Shown: positions 1-8,500 of the stretch, in pieces
Layout: each line of letters begins with the position of its first letter
How positions within the stretch are numbered: position 1 is the first letter of the stretch
Assembly (NCBI GenBank): GCA_019414515.1
Contig: DXLX01000010.1
Location: forward strand, 1-39,120
Reading direction: 5' to 3'
Length of the DNA: 39,120 bases
Source of the DNA: Collinsella sp.
Lineage (GTDB): Bacteria; Actinomycetota; Coriobacteriia; Coriobacteriales; Coriobacteriaceae
Notes under the pieces: model-generated
What the model was told of the DNA's origin: nothing
Databases searched by the model: none
The model's input: the letters and a program-made list of their open reading frames with translations, nothing else
Program-made: the position numbers and the translations under genes

Positions 1-358
1 CCTCCATGGGGATGACCTGGGCCCAACCGCCGCCGGCGGCGCCGCCCTTTACGCCAAAGACGGGACCGAGCGAAGGCTCGCGCAGGGCCACGGCGCTCTT
101 GACACCGCGACGGCGCAGGCCATCGGCCAGACCGATGGTCGTGGTGGTCTTGCCCTCGCCGGCGGGCGTGGGGTTGATGGCGGTCACGAGGACGAGCTTG
201 GCCTGGTGATCGGTCGGCTCGTTGAGCAGTGAATAGTCAACCTTAGCCTTGTCGAAGCCGTACGGAATCAGGTGCTTTACGTCGACGCCGGCGTTCTTAG
301 CCACCTCGGTAATGGGCAGCGGCGTGACGGAACGTGCGATTTCGATGTCAGTAGGCAT
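1..358 (-). CDS. fhs: Formate--tetrahydrofolate ligase, N-terminal part (cut by window edge)
   Basis: Encodes the ATP-dependent ligase that joins formate to tetrahydrofolate, the entry step of one-carbon units into folate metabolism in anaerobes, acting in the cytoplasm. Reading the minus strand from the ATG at 358 gives about 119 residues beginning MPTDIEIARSVTPLPITEVA, followed by the family's phosphate-binding loop (TPAGEGKTTT) and the stretch REPSLGPVFGVKGGAAGGG, both characteristic of Fhs. The start is supported by an AAAGGA Shine-Dalgarno six bases upstream. The remaining roughly 440 residues expected of the family lie beyond position 1, so completeness cannot be judged. The gene appears monocistronic with respect to ruvB, which ends 146 bp upstream on the same strand. 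Identity is secure from the motifs; an alternative family is unlikely. Confidence 0.93.
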   Translation of the reverse strand, partial: MPTDIEIARSVTPLPITEVAKNAGVDVKHLIPYGFDKAKVDYSLLNEPTDHQAKLVLVTAINPTPAGEGKTTTTIGLADGLRRRGVKSAVALREPSLGPVFGVKGGAAGGGWAQVIPME

Positions 359-398
359 GGGCGGTCCTTTCGTTACCGGATGAGAAAAAGACCAATTC

Positions 399-425
399 AG
401 CATAGCACGGGCGCGCAATAGTAAA
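399..425 (-). promoter_or_regulatory. Possible promoter of fhs
   Basis: On the minus strand a TATGCT hexamer (399-404) resembles a -10 box and TTTACT (420-425) a -35 box, with a short 15-bp spacer. It would place the transcript start about 50 bp before the fhs ATG. The spacing is poor, so this is a weak call. Confidence 0.25.
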
Positions 426-504
426 ACACCCGTAACCGATGAATGGCGATATGTTTATCCAATGCTCAGCGATAGCCTACAGACCAGCCAAAACAAACCC
501 GCCT

Positions 505-1572
505 CTAAACGGCTGGCTCGATGCCCAAGTGTTCAAAGGTGCGCAAGGTTGCCTGACGGCCCTGGGGTGTGCGGATCATCAAGCCGCACTGCAGCAGATA
601 GGGCTCATAGACATCCTCGAGCGTACCCGGGTCCTCGCCCACCGCGCTGGCAAGGGTCGTCAGGCCCACGGCACGGCCGGAGAACGTCTTGGCAAGCGTC
701 TCCAAGATGCGAATATCCATCCAGTCCAAACCAAGCTCATCAATCTCGAAGAACTCGAGTGCCTGACGGCAAATATCAAGCTCAATAGGACCGTTGCCGC
801 GCACCTGCGCGTAGTCGCGCACGCGCTTGAGCAGACGGTTGGCCAAGCGCGGCGTACCACGCGAGCGCGAGCCGATCTCGAGTGCGCTGGGATGGTCGAT
901 CGTCACGCCCAGAATGGTTGCCGAGCGCGTCACGATCTGGGCGAGTTCCTCGACCGTGTAGTAGTCCAGGCGATACGAAATGCCAAAGCGGTCGCGTAGC
1001 GGGCCGGTCAGCATACCCGAGCGGGTCGTTGCCGCCACCAGCGTAAACTTAGGGATATCCAGGCGAATCGAACGTGCGGCCGGACCTTTACCGATCACGA
1101 TATCGAGCGCAAAGTCCTCCATAGCGGGATATAGGACTTCCTCGACCGACCGGTTAAGGCGGTGGATCTCATCGATAAACAGCACGTCACCCGGCTGCAA
1201 GTTAGTCAGGATGGCCGCCAGGTCACCGGTACGCGCAATAGCCGGGCCGCTCGTCGTCTTGATCTGAGCGCCCAGCTCGTTGGCGATAACCGTGGCCAAC
1301 GTGGTCTTGCCCAGGCCCGGAGGGCCCGAGAAAATCACGTGGTCGAGCGTCTCGCCACGGCTCTGCGCCGCCTCGATCAGCACGCGAAGGCTCTGCTTGA
1401 TATGCTCCTGACCGCAGTAGTCGTCCAAGCGCTGGGGACGCAGGGTACGGTCGACATCGAGGTCCTCGGGTGTCAGTTCCGAGCCCACCATACGCTCACC
1501 GTGCGCCATGGATGCCGCCGGCGAGCTGCCGGGCGTCGCCCACAGGTCCTGAGAGTCATCGGCTTCCCACAT
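505..1572 (-). CDS. ruvB: Holliday junction branch migration helicase RuvB
   Basis: RuvB is the AAA+ motor that, docked on RuvA, drives branch migration of Holliday junctions during recombinational repair. The 355-residue product has the family length. Visible motifs are the Walker A loop GPPGLGKTT, Walker B LFIDEIHRLN, the sensor/arginine-finger region TTRSGMLTGPLRDRFG and the C-terminal winged-helix domain (near DLDICRQ to the end). The gene is third in ruvC-ruvA-ruvB; its ATG shares the final A of the ruvA stop codon (TGATG). A GTG one codon earlier (1575) is an alternative start. About 20 extra N-terminal residues precede the conserved start of the large ATPase domain, as in other high-GC Gram-positives. 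Expression probably follows the SOS-type promoter in front of ruvC. Confidence 0.97.
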   Translation of the reverse strand: MWEADDSQDLWATPGSSPAASMAHGERMVGSELTPEDLDVDRTLRPQRLDDYCGQEHIKQSLRVLIEAAQSRGETLDHVIFSGPPGLGKTTLATVIANELGAQIKTTSGPAIARTGDLAAILTNLQPGDVLFIDEIHRLNRSVEEVLYPAMEDFALDIVIGKGPAARSIRLDIPKFTLVAATTRSGMLTGPLRDRFGISYRLDYYTVEELAQIVTRSATILGVTIDHPSALEIGSRSRGTPRLANRLLKRVRDYAQVRGNGPIELDICRQALEFFEIDELGLDWMDIRILETLAKTFSGRAVGLTTLASAVGEDPGTLEDVYEPYLLQCGLMIRTPQGRQATLRTFEHLGIEPAV

Positions 1573-2192
1573 CACGCATCCATTCCGAGTCGCTTAAGCG
1601 CCGCGCCGAGCAGATCCTCGACACGCATATCCTGCCCATCATACCCGCTCAGGGCAACATCGGTCTCCTGCGGGCTAAAGCCCATGGAAAGGAGCGCCGC
1701 ACGGGCGTCATCGATTGCCGAGGGAGCGGCGGCGGGAACCGGCATCGCAACCTGACCGGGAATTACGTCGACCGGAACAAAGCCCTTGTCCTTGGCAAAG
1801 GTACTCTTGAGCTCCAAGATAAGGCGCTGGGCGGTCTTTTTGCCCACACCGGGCACCTTGGCCATACCCTTGTCGTCCTCGGCCATCACCAGGGAATACA
1901 GCTGCCCCACGGTATAGGTGGAAAGCACGGCAAGCGCCAGGCGTGGACCGACGCCCGAGACAGAAACGAGCCGATCGAACATCGTGCGTTCGTCCTTGGA
2001 GGCAAAGCCAAAGAGCGTCATGGCGTCCTCGCGCACCTGCATGCGGGTATAGAGGCGAACCTCACCGCCGGGCGTAGGCAGCGTGGCGGCAGTGCTGCCC
2101 GAAATACCGAGCTCAAAGCCCACGCCCGATACATCGACGACGGCCGAGCTCATCGTGGCCTCGACAAGCGTTCCATGGAGCTGGGAGATCAT
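1572..2192 (-). CDS. ruvA: Holliday junction DNA-binding protein RuvA
   Basis: RuvA forms the tetramer that holds the four-way junction open and loads RuvB. The 206-residue protein starts MISQLHGTLVEA (domain I, OB-fold, about residues 1-65). It has two helix-hairpin-helix elements in domain II (VSGVGPRLALAVLS and VPGVGKKTAQRLILELK, about 70-140), a Pro/Ala-rich linker, and a C-terminal domain III (MGFSPQETDVALSG) that contacts RuvB. The ATG overlaps the ruvC stop by one base (TGATG) and the stop overlaps ruvB the same way, implying translational coupling of all three genes. Length and motifs are typical and nothing appears broken. Confidence 0.97.
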   Translation of the reverse strand: MISQLHGTLVEATMSSAVVDVSGVGFELGISGSTAATLPTPGGEVRLYTRMQVREDAMTLFGFASKDERTMFDRLVSVSGVGPRLALAVLSTYTVGQLYSLVMAEDDKGMAKVPGVGKKTAQRLILELKSTFAKDKGFVPVDVIPGQVAMPVPAAAPSAIDDARAALLSMGFSPQETDVALSGYDGQDMRVEDLLGAALKRLGMDA

Positions 2193-2713
2193 CAGTATCC
2201 GGTTCCTCTCTGTTGATAGAACTCGCCGCCGGTAAGCGCCCGGGTACGGCTTAGGTTAACGTGACAGATGGCGCAAGCTAGGGCATCGGCGGCATGGTCT
2301 GGGTGAGGGTCGTGATCGAGCTGCGTGAGCGTGCGCACCATGTAGGCAACCTGCCGCTTGTCTGCGGCACCCGTGCCCACCACGGCCTGCTTAATCTGCA
2401 TGGGCGTGTATTCGCCAATCTCGAGCGCGCATTCCGAAAGCGCCACGAGCGCGGCACCGCGGGCATGCGCCGTGGGGATGGCCGAGCGGACGTTAGCGCC
2501 AAAGTAGATGCTCTCGATAGCCGCGGTATCGGGACGGTAGCGTTCGACGACGCCCTTGAGGTCGTGGGCGATATGCGACAGGCGCACCGCGAGCGGGCTG
2601 CCCGCGCTGGTCTCGATACAACCGTAGGCACGGCAGCGAACCTCGCCACGTCGCTCCTCGATAATCCCCCAGCCCGTATGGGCCAAACCGGGGTCGATAC
2701 CCAAAATGACCAA
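2192..2713 (-). CDS. ruvC: Holliday junction resolvase RuvC
   Basis: RuvC is the RNase H-fold endonuclease that cuts Holliday junctions after RuvAB branch migration. I take a TTG at 2713 as start: it gives 173 residues, the usual family length, beginning directly with the first catalytic motif (LVILGIDPGLAHTGWG). A strong GAGGGGAGG ribosome site sits 5 bp upstream. The open frame continues to 2908, but that extension resembles nothing in RuvC. Other acidic residues expected in the active site are visible in AAIESIYFGANVRSA and in the C-terminal DHDPHPDHAADALA. It is the first gene of ruvCAB, preceded by a LexA-like box at 2770-2783. Confidence 0.95.
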   Translation of the reverse strand: MVILGIDPGLAHTGWGIIEERRGEVRCRAYGCIETSAGSPLAVRLSHIAHDLKGVVERYRPDTAAIESIYFGANVRSAIPTAHARGAALVALSECALEIGEYTPMQIKQAVVGTGAADKRQVAYMVRTLTQLDHDPHPDHAADALACAICHVNLSRTRALTGGEFYQQRGTGY

Positions 2714-2769
2714 GCCAACCTCCCCTCGCCTTTTTTCCAAGCGCAAGGCAAGGCCCCGCGCATCATTCA

Positions 2770-2783
2770 CGAACGTCTGTTCT
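2770..2783. promoter_or_regulatory. LexA-type SOS box upstream of ruvCAB
   Basis: The plus strand reads CGAACGTCTGTTCT, matching the Gram-positive LexA operator CGAAC-N4-GTTCG except at its last base. It lies 57 bp before the ruvC start, beside a TATTCT -10-like hexamer on the minus strand. ruv genes are SOS-induced in many bacteria, so repression by LexA is expected; binding itself is inferred. Confidence 0.6.
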
Positions 2784-2850
2784 AGAATAACACAACCTGG
2801 GAAGCATAAGCCAAGCAAGGTTGAATCGCAGGTTGAACATACGCCAGCGA

Positions 2851-2949
2851 GCGAGCCCCTGCCGTGGCAAGGTGTCGCGAAAGAGGAGCGCCGCGTACTT
2901 TTGTACACAAGCGACGGTTTGAGCGGCAGATTGCCCGGCAGGGGCTCGC
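2851..2949. other. Large inverted repeat, candidate structured RNA
   Basis: Arms of 13 bp (GCGAGCCCCTGCC at 2851-2863 and its exact complement at 2937-2949) enclose 73 bp that can pair further (TGGCAA with TTGCC, GTCGC with GCGAC). A rod-like fold of about 99 nt results. It is followed on the plus strand by a perfect terminator hairpin ending in CTTTTT. No protein is encoded here. I found neither the SRP RNA tetraloop/AGCAG motif nor tRNA features, so the class is unknown. It could be a small RNA transcribed rightward or simply a repeat element. Confidence 0.4.
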
Positions 2950-2962
2950 GCAGCGTCGACTC

Positions 2963-2996
2963 GTTACGCGGTTTGGTAAAACCGCGTAACCTTTTT
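2963..2996 (+). terminator. Perfect hairpin followed by a T run
   Basis: GTTACGCGGTTT (2963-2974), a 4-base loop, and the exact complement (2979-2990), then CTTTTT. The T run follows the stem only on the plus strand, suiting the putative plus-strand RNA. The stem also lies just past the stop of the minus-strand gene ending at 2995 and could terminate it weakly. Confidence 0.6.
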
Positions 2997-4968
2997 AGTT
3001 CTGCGAGAAGAATGGGAACTGTCGGGGGTCTACCGGCGGATGCGGCATCGGACCACCCTGCGGTCCGCCCTGGCCGCCCATCATTTTTTCGATGGCGTCC
3101 TGGACCTCGCCCTCAAACCGCTTCATGCCCTCGTGCAGACGACGCTGACCGTCCTCGGAGCGCAGCTCTTCCATCTGCTCGGGTGAAATACCCAACAGCT
3201 CGCCCAATAAGCCCATCATCTCGCCGCGCATACGGTCACTCGTATCGTCGTCGGCAAAACGGCGCACCTCGGCGCGTGCCAGAGAATCAACCGTCATGCG
3301 CTCCTTACCGTTGAGCCCCAGATCGGACCACGCAAGCATGTACGGCCAGGCGCGCTCGACAAACGAACGGGCCGAAACGATCGGCACCGTCGGTAACATG
3401 CGACGAGCAGCCTCACCCTGGCGCACGAGCATCAGCAGCAGCGAGCAGGCCTCGGGCTTGGCGGCGGCCATCGGGATGTCGTCGAAAGGTCGATTGCGGT
3501 CCACGTGCGACTCAAGCGCACCATCGACCTCACCCGGCTCAAGCCCGCCGAGCAGCTGTGCCGCGCGGTCGAGCATATCGACCGGACCGTCGAGCGTCGA
3601 GAGCGCCTGCGCCAACACGCGATCCATGCAATCCTCTACCGCGTTGAGCGTCACGAGCTCTTGGGGCACCACGGCCGAGGCGCGGTTGCGCACGCGTGCC
3701 ACAAACTCGAGCGTCGACAGATACACGTCGCCAAAGGGCGCAAAGTCGCCCTGGTAGCCGCCGGACAGCGCGGGCGCCGCCAGTGCATACTCAGTCTTGG
3801 AAAGCGAGCTCAACGCCATGGCGCCCAGCTCGAGCGCCGTATCCTCGAGCATCAGGCCCAGCGCGCGCGAACGCAGGCGCTCGGCATCGCCCGCCGACAC
3901 GTCGCGGTCGAGCACGCGCTCCGCATCCGGCGCATCGCGCTCGACGGTGCGAATGTGCAGGCGCTCAGCGATTGAGCGAACAGCAGAACAGCGGGCGGCC
4001 TCGGCCTCCTCCTGCGCCGGCGTAAAGATGCGGTTGCGCCCCAGCACCAGGCCAATCACATTACGCGGACCCAAGGCGTCGACGGCGAGCGCCGCCAACA
4101 GGGACGACGGCAGATCGCCCTCGAGCGCCACCACGGCACGCGACGCACCGCGAGCGCGGGCATTGTCGCGCACGGCAAGCACCAGCGCCTGCCACAGCCA
4201 TTCCTCGGAGCGAAACTCGGGCAGCTCGTGGTCCTCCAGGGCATCGAGCATCACGCCGCGCTGAATTTCCTGAACCAGCAGGCTCTCCTCAAAACACGGC
4301 GCTTGGGCAACCACGCGACCGCAATCGTCGAGCACAAACGACCCGCCGGTATACACCGACTCGTCATAGGCACCGACCGGCGCCATGCAGGCAAACCACA
4401 CGCTGCGCTTGGAGGCGATCTTGCGGTAGGCACCGCTGCGAACGGCGGCAATTGCAGCGGTCTCGCGGTCGGTCATATCAAACGCGTTGAACTGAAAATA
4501 GGCGATGAGGTCGACGCCGGTCGGCAGCATCTCGAGCTCGCGGTCCAAGTCGAAGATCACGGCGATACGCACGCCGTCCACGTCGAAGACCGGCGGCGCC
4601 CAACGGGCATCGCCGTTCCCACCGCGCTGCAGGGCGATGCTTGCGCGCGCTGGCACCACGCGACCATCCTTAAGCATCATGTAGTCAAGCAGGGGCTGGC
4701 CCTCAAACGAAACCGCAGCGGGCACGATGCAGATCATATCGAGCTCTTGGATGCGCTCGGCAACGCCCGTCAGACCCGTCAGCATATCGTGCTCAAAATC
4801 GGCAGCGCCCACCAGGCTGCCCGGCATGGCGCCCATAAAGAGCGGGGCCGGAACGCACAGCACGCGCGCGCCGCGCTCATGAGCCAAGCGAGCCTGGTCC
4901 TCGATGCGGCCGCAAATGCCCTCGATGTCACCCAGGCGCATATCGATCTGTGCAAGTGCGAGCTTCAT
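2995..4968 (-). CDS. NAD-synthetase-like protein (nitrilase plus NadE domains), probably catalytically inactive
   Basis: The 657-residue product has the layout of glutamine-dependent NAD+ synthetase: an N-terminal nitrilase-fold glutaminase domain (about 1-265) and an ATP-pyrophosphatase NadE domain (about 275-480). An extra C-terminal region (about 500-657) ends in a Gly/Pro-rich tail. The fold is recognisable (MKLALAQIDMRLGDIEG; LLAALAVDALGPRNVIGLVL; GDFAPFGDVYLSTLEFVARVRN), yet the known catalytic motifs are altered. The PE of the nitrilase Glu motif reads PA (40-41). The Lys motif is unrecognisable. The Cys of the CEDxW motif is replaced (IAVIFDLDRE, 135-144). The SGGxDS ATP loop reads EGDLPSS (283-289), and TTGNKSE reads LSSLSKTE. 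I infer a pseudoenzyme with a regulatory or scaffolding role, or a much changed substrate. The ATG has AAAGGG 7 bp upstream. It follows a terminator after the superoxide reductase gene. Confidence 0.8.
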   Translation of the reverse strand: MKLALAQIDMRLGDIEGICGRIEDQARLAHERGARVLCVPAPLFMGAMPGSLVGAADFEHDMLTGLTGVAERIQELDMICIVPAAVSFEGQPLLDYMMLKDGRVVPARASIALQRGGNGDARWAPPVFDVDGVRIAVIFDLDRELEMLPTGVDLIAYFQFNAFDMTDRETAAIAAVRSGAYRKIASKRSVWFACMAPVGAYDESVYTGGSFVLDDCGRVVAQAPCFEESLLVQEIQRGVMLDALEDHELPEFRSEEWLWQALVLAVRDNARARGASRAVVALEGDLPSSLLAALAVDALGPRNVIGLVLGRNRIFTPAQEEAEAARCSAVRSIAERLHIRTVERDAPDAERVLDRDVSAGDAERLRSRALGLMLEDTALELGAMALSSLSKTEYALAAPALSGGYQGDFAPFGDVYLSTLEFVARVRNRASAVVPQELVTLNAVEDCMDRVLAQALSTLDGPVDMLDRAAQLLGGLEPGEVDGALESHVDRNRPFDDIPMAAAKPEACSLLLMLVRQGEAARRMLPTVPIVSARSFVERAWPYMLAWSDLGLNGKERMTVDSLARAEVRRFADDDTSDRMRGEMMGLLGELLGISPEQMEELRSEDGQRRLHEGMKRFEGEVQDAIEKMMGGQGGPQGGPMPHPPVDPRQFPFFSQN

Positions 4969-5004
4969 GGCCCAGCCCTTTCCGTCGTAAATCGTCGTTG
5001 TCGT

Positions 5005-5039
5005 AGTAAAAGCGCCGGCCGCATAATGCAGCCGGCGCT
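5005..5039 (-). terminator. Intrinsic terminator after the superoxide reductase gene
   Basis: On the minus strand the stem AGCGCCGGC ... GCCGGCGCT (about 5011-5039) is followed by TTTTAC. It lies 47 bp beyond the stop at 5086 and before the NadE-like ATG at 4968. Confidence 0.7.
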
Positions 5040-5085
5040 CGCATGTGCATATGCTAGCTATGATACCCCGAGCGGGGGCGCGCTC

Positions 5086-5448
5086 CTAGAACGTCGCGGA
5101 CCACAGCCCATGCAAGTTGCAGTAGGCATAGACGGTACCGGTCTTGGAGCCACCAGCGAAAAACGTCGTGGGCTTCATGCCGGGCTCAAGGTAATGGACC
5201 TCCAGGCGGCCCTCGGCCTCAAGCGCGATCCACTCGATGTAGTGCTCGGGCAGCATGGGGTGCTCCGTCGAGCCCACACGTGCGCGAATGACGTGGCCGT
5301 CGCGCTCAATCTCGACAACAGGCACATGCTTCTCGTGCGCCGCATCCTCGGTGTTTGCCGTCAGCTCCGTGCAGCCGGCAGGGGTTGCAACGCCGTCGCC
5401 AAGGGCGGCAACGAGCTTGCCGTCGGAGTCCTTAAAGAATTTCGCCAT
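5086..5448 (-). CDS. Superoxide reductase (desulfoferrodoxin family, lacking the rubredoxin-type iron site)
   Basis: Superoxide reductase reduces superoxide to hydrogen peroxide without making oxygen, an anaerobe's oxidative-stress defence in the cytoplasm. The 120-residue protein keeps the catalytic iron centre II. These ligands are H41 (EKHVPV, with E39 and K40 that gate the site), H63 and H69 (EHPMLPEHYIEW), and C110 and H113 (YCNLHGLW). The N-terminus aligns with the desulfoferrodoxin rubredoxin-like domain (FFKDSDGKLV) but all four of that domain's Cys ligands are gone, so centre I is absent. An electron donor other than an internal rubredoxin centre is therefore needed. Start: ATG at 5448 with AAGGAG 6 bp upstream; the longer open frame to 5589 has no family match. 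It is followed by its own terminator. Confidence 0.92.
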   Translation of the reverse strand: MAKFFKDSDGKLVAALGDGVATPAGCTELTANTEDAAHEKHVPVVEIERDGHVIRARVGSTEHPMLPEHYIEWIALEAEGRLEVHYLEPGMKPTTFFAGGSKTGTVYAYCNLHGLWSATF

Positions 5449-5551
5449 GATGTTCTCCTTTGCTGATGTGCCAATATTCCTGATGCTTCTTATGCCCAAA
5501 GGCAGGCGAACCATCCACGGCATGGCAAATGAACACATAACGGGCGGGAAC

Positions 5552-5590
5552 GGTGGGGCGGCGCGTACTATCCGCCCTGGCGGCCCCACC
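5552..5590 (-). terminator. GC-rich hairpin after the SNF2 helicase gene
   Basis: GGTGGGGC (5552-5559) pairs with GCCCCACC (5583-5590), with further pairing inside. It starts 9 bp beyond the helicase stop at 5599. No U tract follows on the minus strand, so termination is uncertain. Confidence 0.4.
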
Positions 5591-5598
5591 CGAGCGGG

Positions 5599-8500
5599 TT
5601 AGCGACCGTCGCCGCCGAGCAGCGCCAGAACATCCTCGCGCGTGAACAGCGCCGATGAGATGCCGTCGCCGCCGAGCACGCTGTTGACCAGATCGCGCTT
5701 GGACTCCTGCATCTGCATAATGCGTTCCTCGATCGTGTCCTTGGCGATGAGCTTGTACACGGTCACGGTGTGCTGCTGGCCAATGCGGTGGGCGCGGTCG
5801 GTCGCCTGGTCCTGCGCCGCCACGTTCCACCACGGGTCGTAGTGGATGACCACGTCGGCAGCCGTCAAATTAAGGCCCACGCCGCCCGCCTTGAGCGAAA
5901 TCAAGAACACCGGCACCTCGCCCGCCTGGAACTGCGCAACCATCTTGGCGCGGCTCTCCTTAGACGATGCACCCGTGAGCTTAAGGAAGGCGATATCCTC
6001 CTTGGCCAGGCGCTTGCCGATGATATCGAGCATGCCCGTAAACTGGCTGAACAGCAAGATGCGATGACCGCCATCGAGCGCGCCGTGAACGAGCTCCATA
6101 CACGTATCGAGCTTGGCACTTCCCGCCTTGTAGTCTGCGTAATGCAGATGCGGGTCGCAGCAGATCTGGCGTAGCTTGGTGAGCTCGGCAAGTACCTTGA
6201 GCTTGTCTTTCTTAAACTCCCCCGCCTCGCGGTGCTGCACTTGCTGGGCGATGCGGTCCTGGTTGGCCAGGTAGAGCTTGCGCTGCTCGCCGGTAAGCTG
6301 CGCCATCACCGTATCCTCGATCTTCTCGGGCAGGTCGGCCACCACGTCTTCCTTGACACGGCGCAGCACAAACGGCGACACGAGCGCCTGCAGACGAGCG
6401 GCGCTGTCGCCCTCGGCATGCTCGACGGGACTCTCAAAACGCTTGGCAAATGAGTCGCGCGTGCCCAGAAGACCCGGCATCAAAAAGTCGAAGATACTCC
6501 AAAGCTCGGACAGGCGATTTTCGATGGGCGTTCCCGTCAAGGCAAAGCGCACGCCGGCCGGCAGGCGCTTTGCAGCACGGGCCACCTGGGTGAGCGGGTT
6601 TTTAATGTACTGGGCCTCGTCGAGCACCACACGGGCAAAGTCCTGCTCGATGTATTCGTCGATGTCGCGGCGCATGAGATCATACGACGTCACGACCACG
6701 TTGTGCTCGGCCACGCCGGCGATCTGCACACGGCGCTGCGCCTTGGCGCCCACAATGGCACACACATCGAGCGAAGGCGCAAAGCGCTCCAGCTCGGCGG
6801 TCCAGTTGTACACAAGCGACGCAGGACATACCACGAGCGTGGGCTTGGTGTCCCCCGTCTCCACGCGCGCCAGAATGTGCGCGATCATCTGCAGCGTTTT
6901 GCCCAGGCCCATATCGTCGGCCAAGATACCGCCGAGGCCCAGATGCTCAAGCGAGCCGAGCCACTGGTAGCCGTCGACCTGGTAGCCACGTAGCGTGGCC
7001 TTGAGCGAGGCGGGTACCGTAAAGTCCATCTTGCCGAGCGTGTCCAGACGCTCGACGGTGCGGCGGAATGCGGCATCACGATCGGCCTCGAGCGCAGGCG
7101 TGCGCTCGAGCATGCTATCGACAAAAAGGGTACTCGACGCGGGAAGCGACACGCCGTCGAGCAGGTCGGCAGCATCGACCCCCAGGTCCTCGGCAAGGCC
7201 AAACGCAGCGCGGGCACCTTCATCCAGGCGAACGATGTCGCCGGACGTAAGGCGAGCGAACGTCTGGTGGCGCTTGTACGAGTCCAGATAGATGGCAAGA
7301 TCTGCCGCCGAAAGACCGCTCGTGCCCAGTTCGACATCGAGCAGGTTGCTCTTGACGGTCGCACGCACCGAAAGCTTGGGCGCAGGACGGACCGAGATCT
7401 GGCGCAGGCGGTCGCTGAGCATGACCTCGCCCAGCTCGGACAGGGCAGACAGGCCCTCGGTCAGCAAGTGGAACAGGCGGGCGTCATCGCGCTCCTCAAA
7501 CGCCAGGCCGCCCTCGCGGAAATCGAAGTACATGGCAGCCGTGTCCATAACGCGAAACTCCGCCAGCGTATCGCGGGGCGGAACGCCGGAGCGCTGTTCT
7601 TCGAAAGGGCTGCCCGGAGCACCAAGACTAAAGAGATTTGCCGACCAATCGCCGTAGGTCACCGTAATCTTGCAGGTCACAAGACCATCGTCGACGCCGA
7701 TCGCCATGGCAAAGCTCGGCTCGGGCGCCACGGCGTCGAGCGCGGCGGGAGCGGTCAGGTCGGTGTAGTCGCGCAAGATAGGCAGCGCCATGCGGCAGAA
7801 CTCGCCCACCTGGTCGGCGGCGATATGGACCGGCGTGCGGCAGGGCAACAAGTGCGATAGGAACGGTGCCGCATGCTGGACAAACGCTGTGTCGGTACGG
7901 CGTGCGCGGCGCGTATCGACCAGATAGGCTGCGTCACCAGCGACAAAGCAATACGTATCGGCCGGCAGGCGCAAGTCGTAGCTGCCCCCAGCTGCCGGGG
8001 TAATCTTGGCGGCAAGGAACGACGGGCGCTTGGCCGGGGCTTCGCCCTCCCCCTGCGGCGACGGCTCGACCGCCACCTCGTAGGCGCGATGCGTCGTCGT
8101 CCCCCGCGACCAAGCAGGCTCAAAGGACATAGTCCTGCCACGCAGCAGGTCCAGCACGGACACGACCGAATACTCGGATACCGGCAACTGACGCTCGGCA
8201 ACAAAACCGCTGCGGGCAAAGTCGTACGATGCCGAGCGCGAGCTCGTAATATCACCTAGGTAGGCGACCGTCATTGCGACAAAGTCAAGCAGCTTTGTCG
8301 ACACGTCATCGAAAGCCTCGGGCACATGGGCAAACGTAAGCTTCTTGCCATAGGAGAACGTACCGCCGCGCACATAGGCATCGGCCATGCCGTCGATATC
8401 CTTAACCACGTAGGACACCGAACCGCAGCGAATGCGAAACTCGAGCGCCCAGTTAAAGCGATCGGCAAACAGCGGATTGTAGTACGGCACCAGCGAGGGC

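Noticed and set aside
2714..2908. N-terminal extension of RuvC
   Set aside because: It matches nothing in RuvC, crosses the LexA-like box and structured repeat, and the TTG at 2713 has the only good ribosome site.
2851..2997. Small SRP RNA (4.5S) or tRNA
   Set aside because: The GGAA tetraloop with AGCAG internal loop is absent, and there is no T-loop or CCA-type acceptor.
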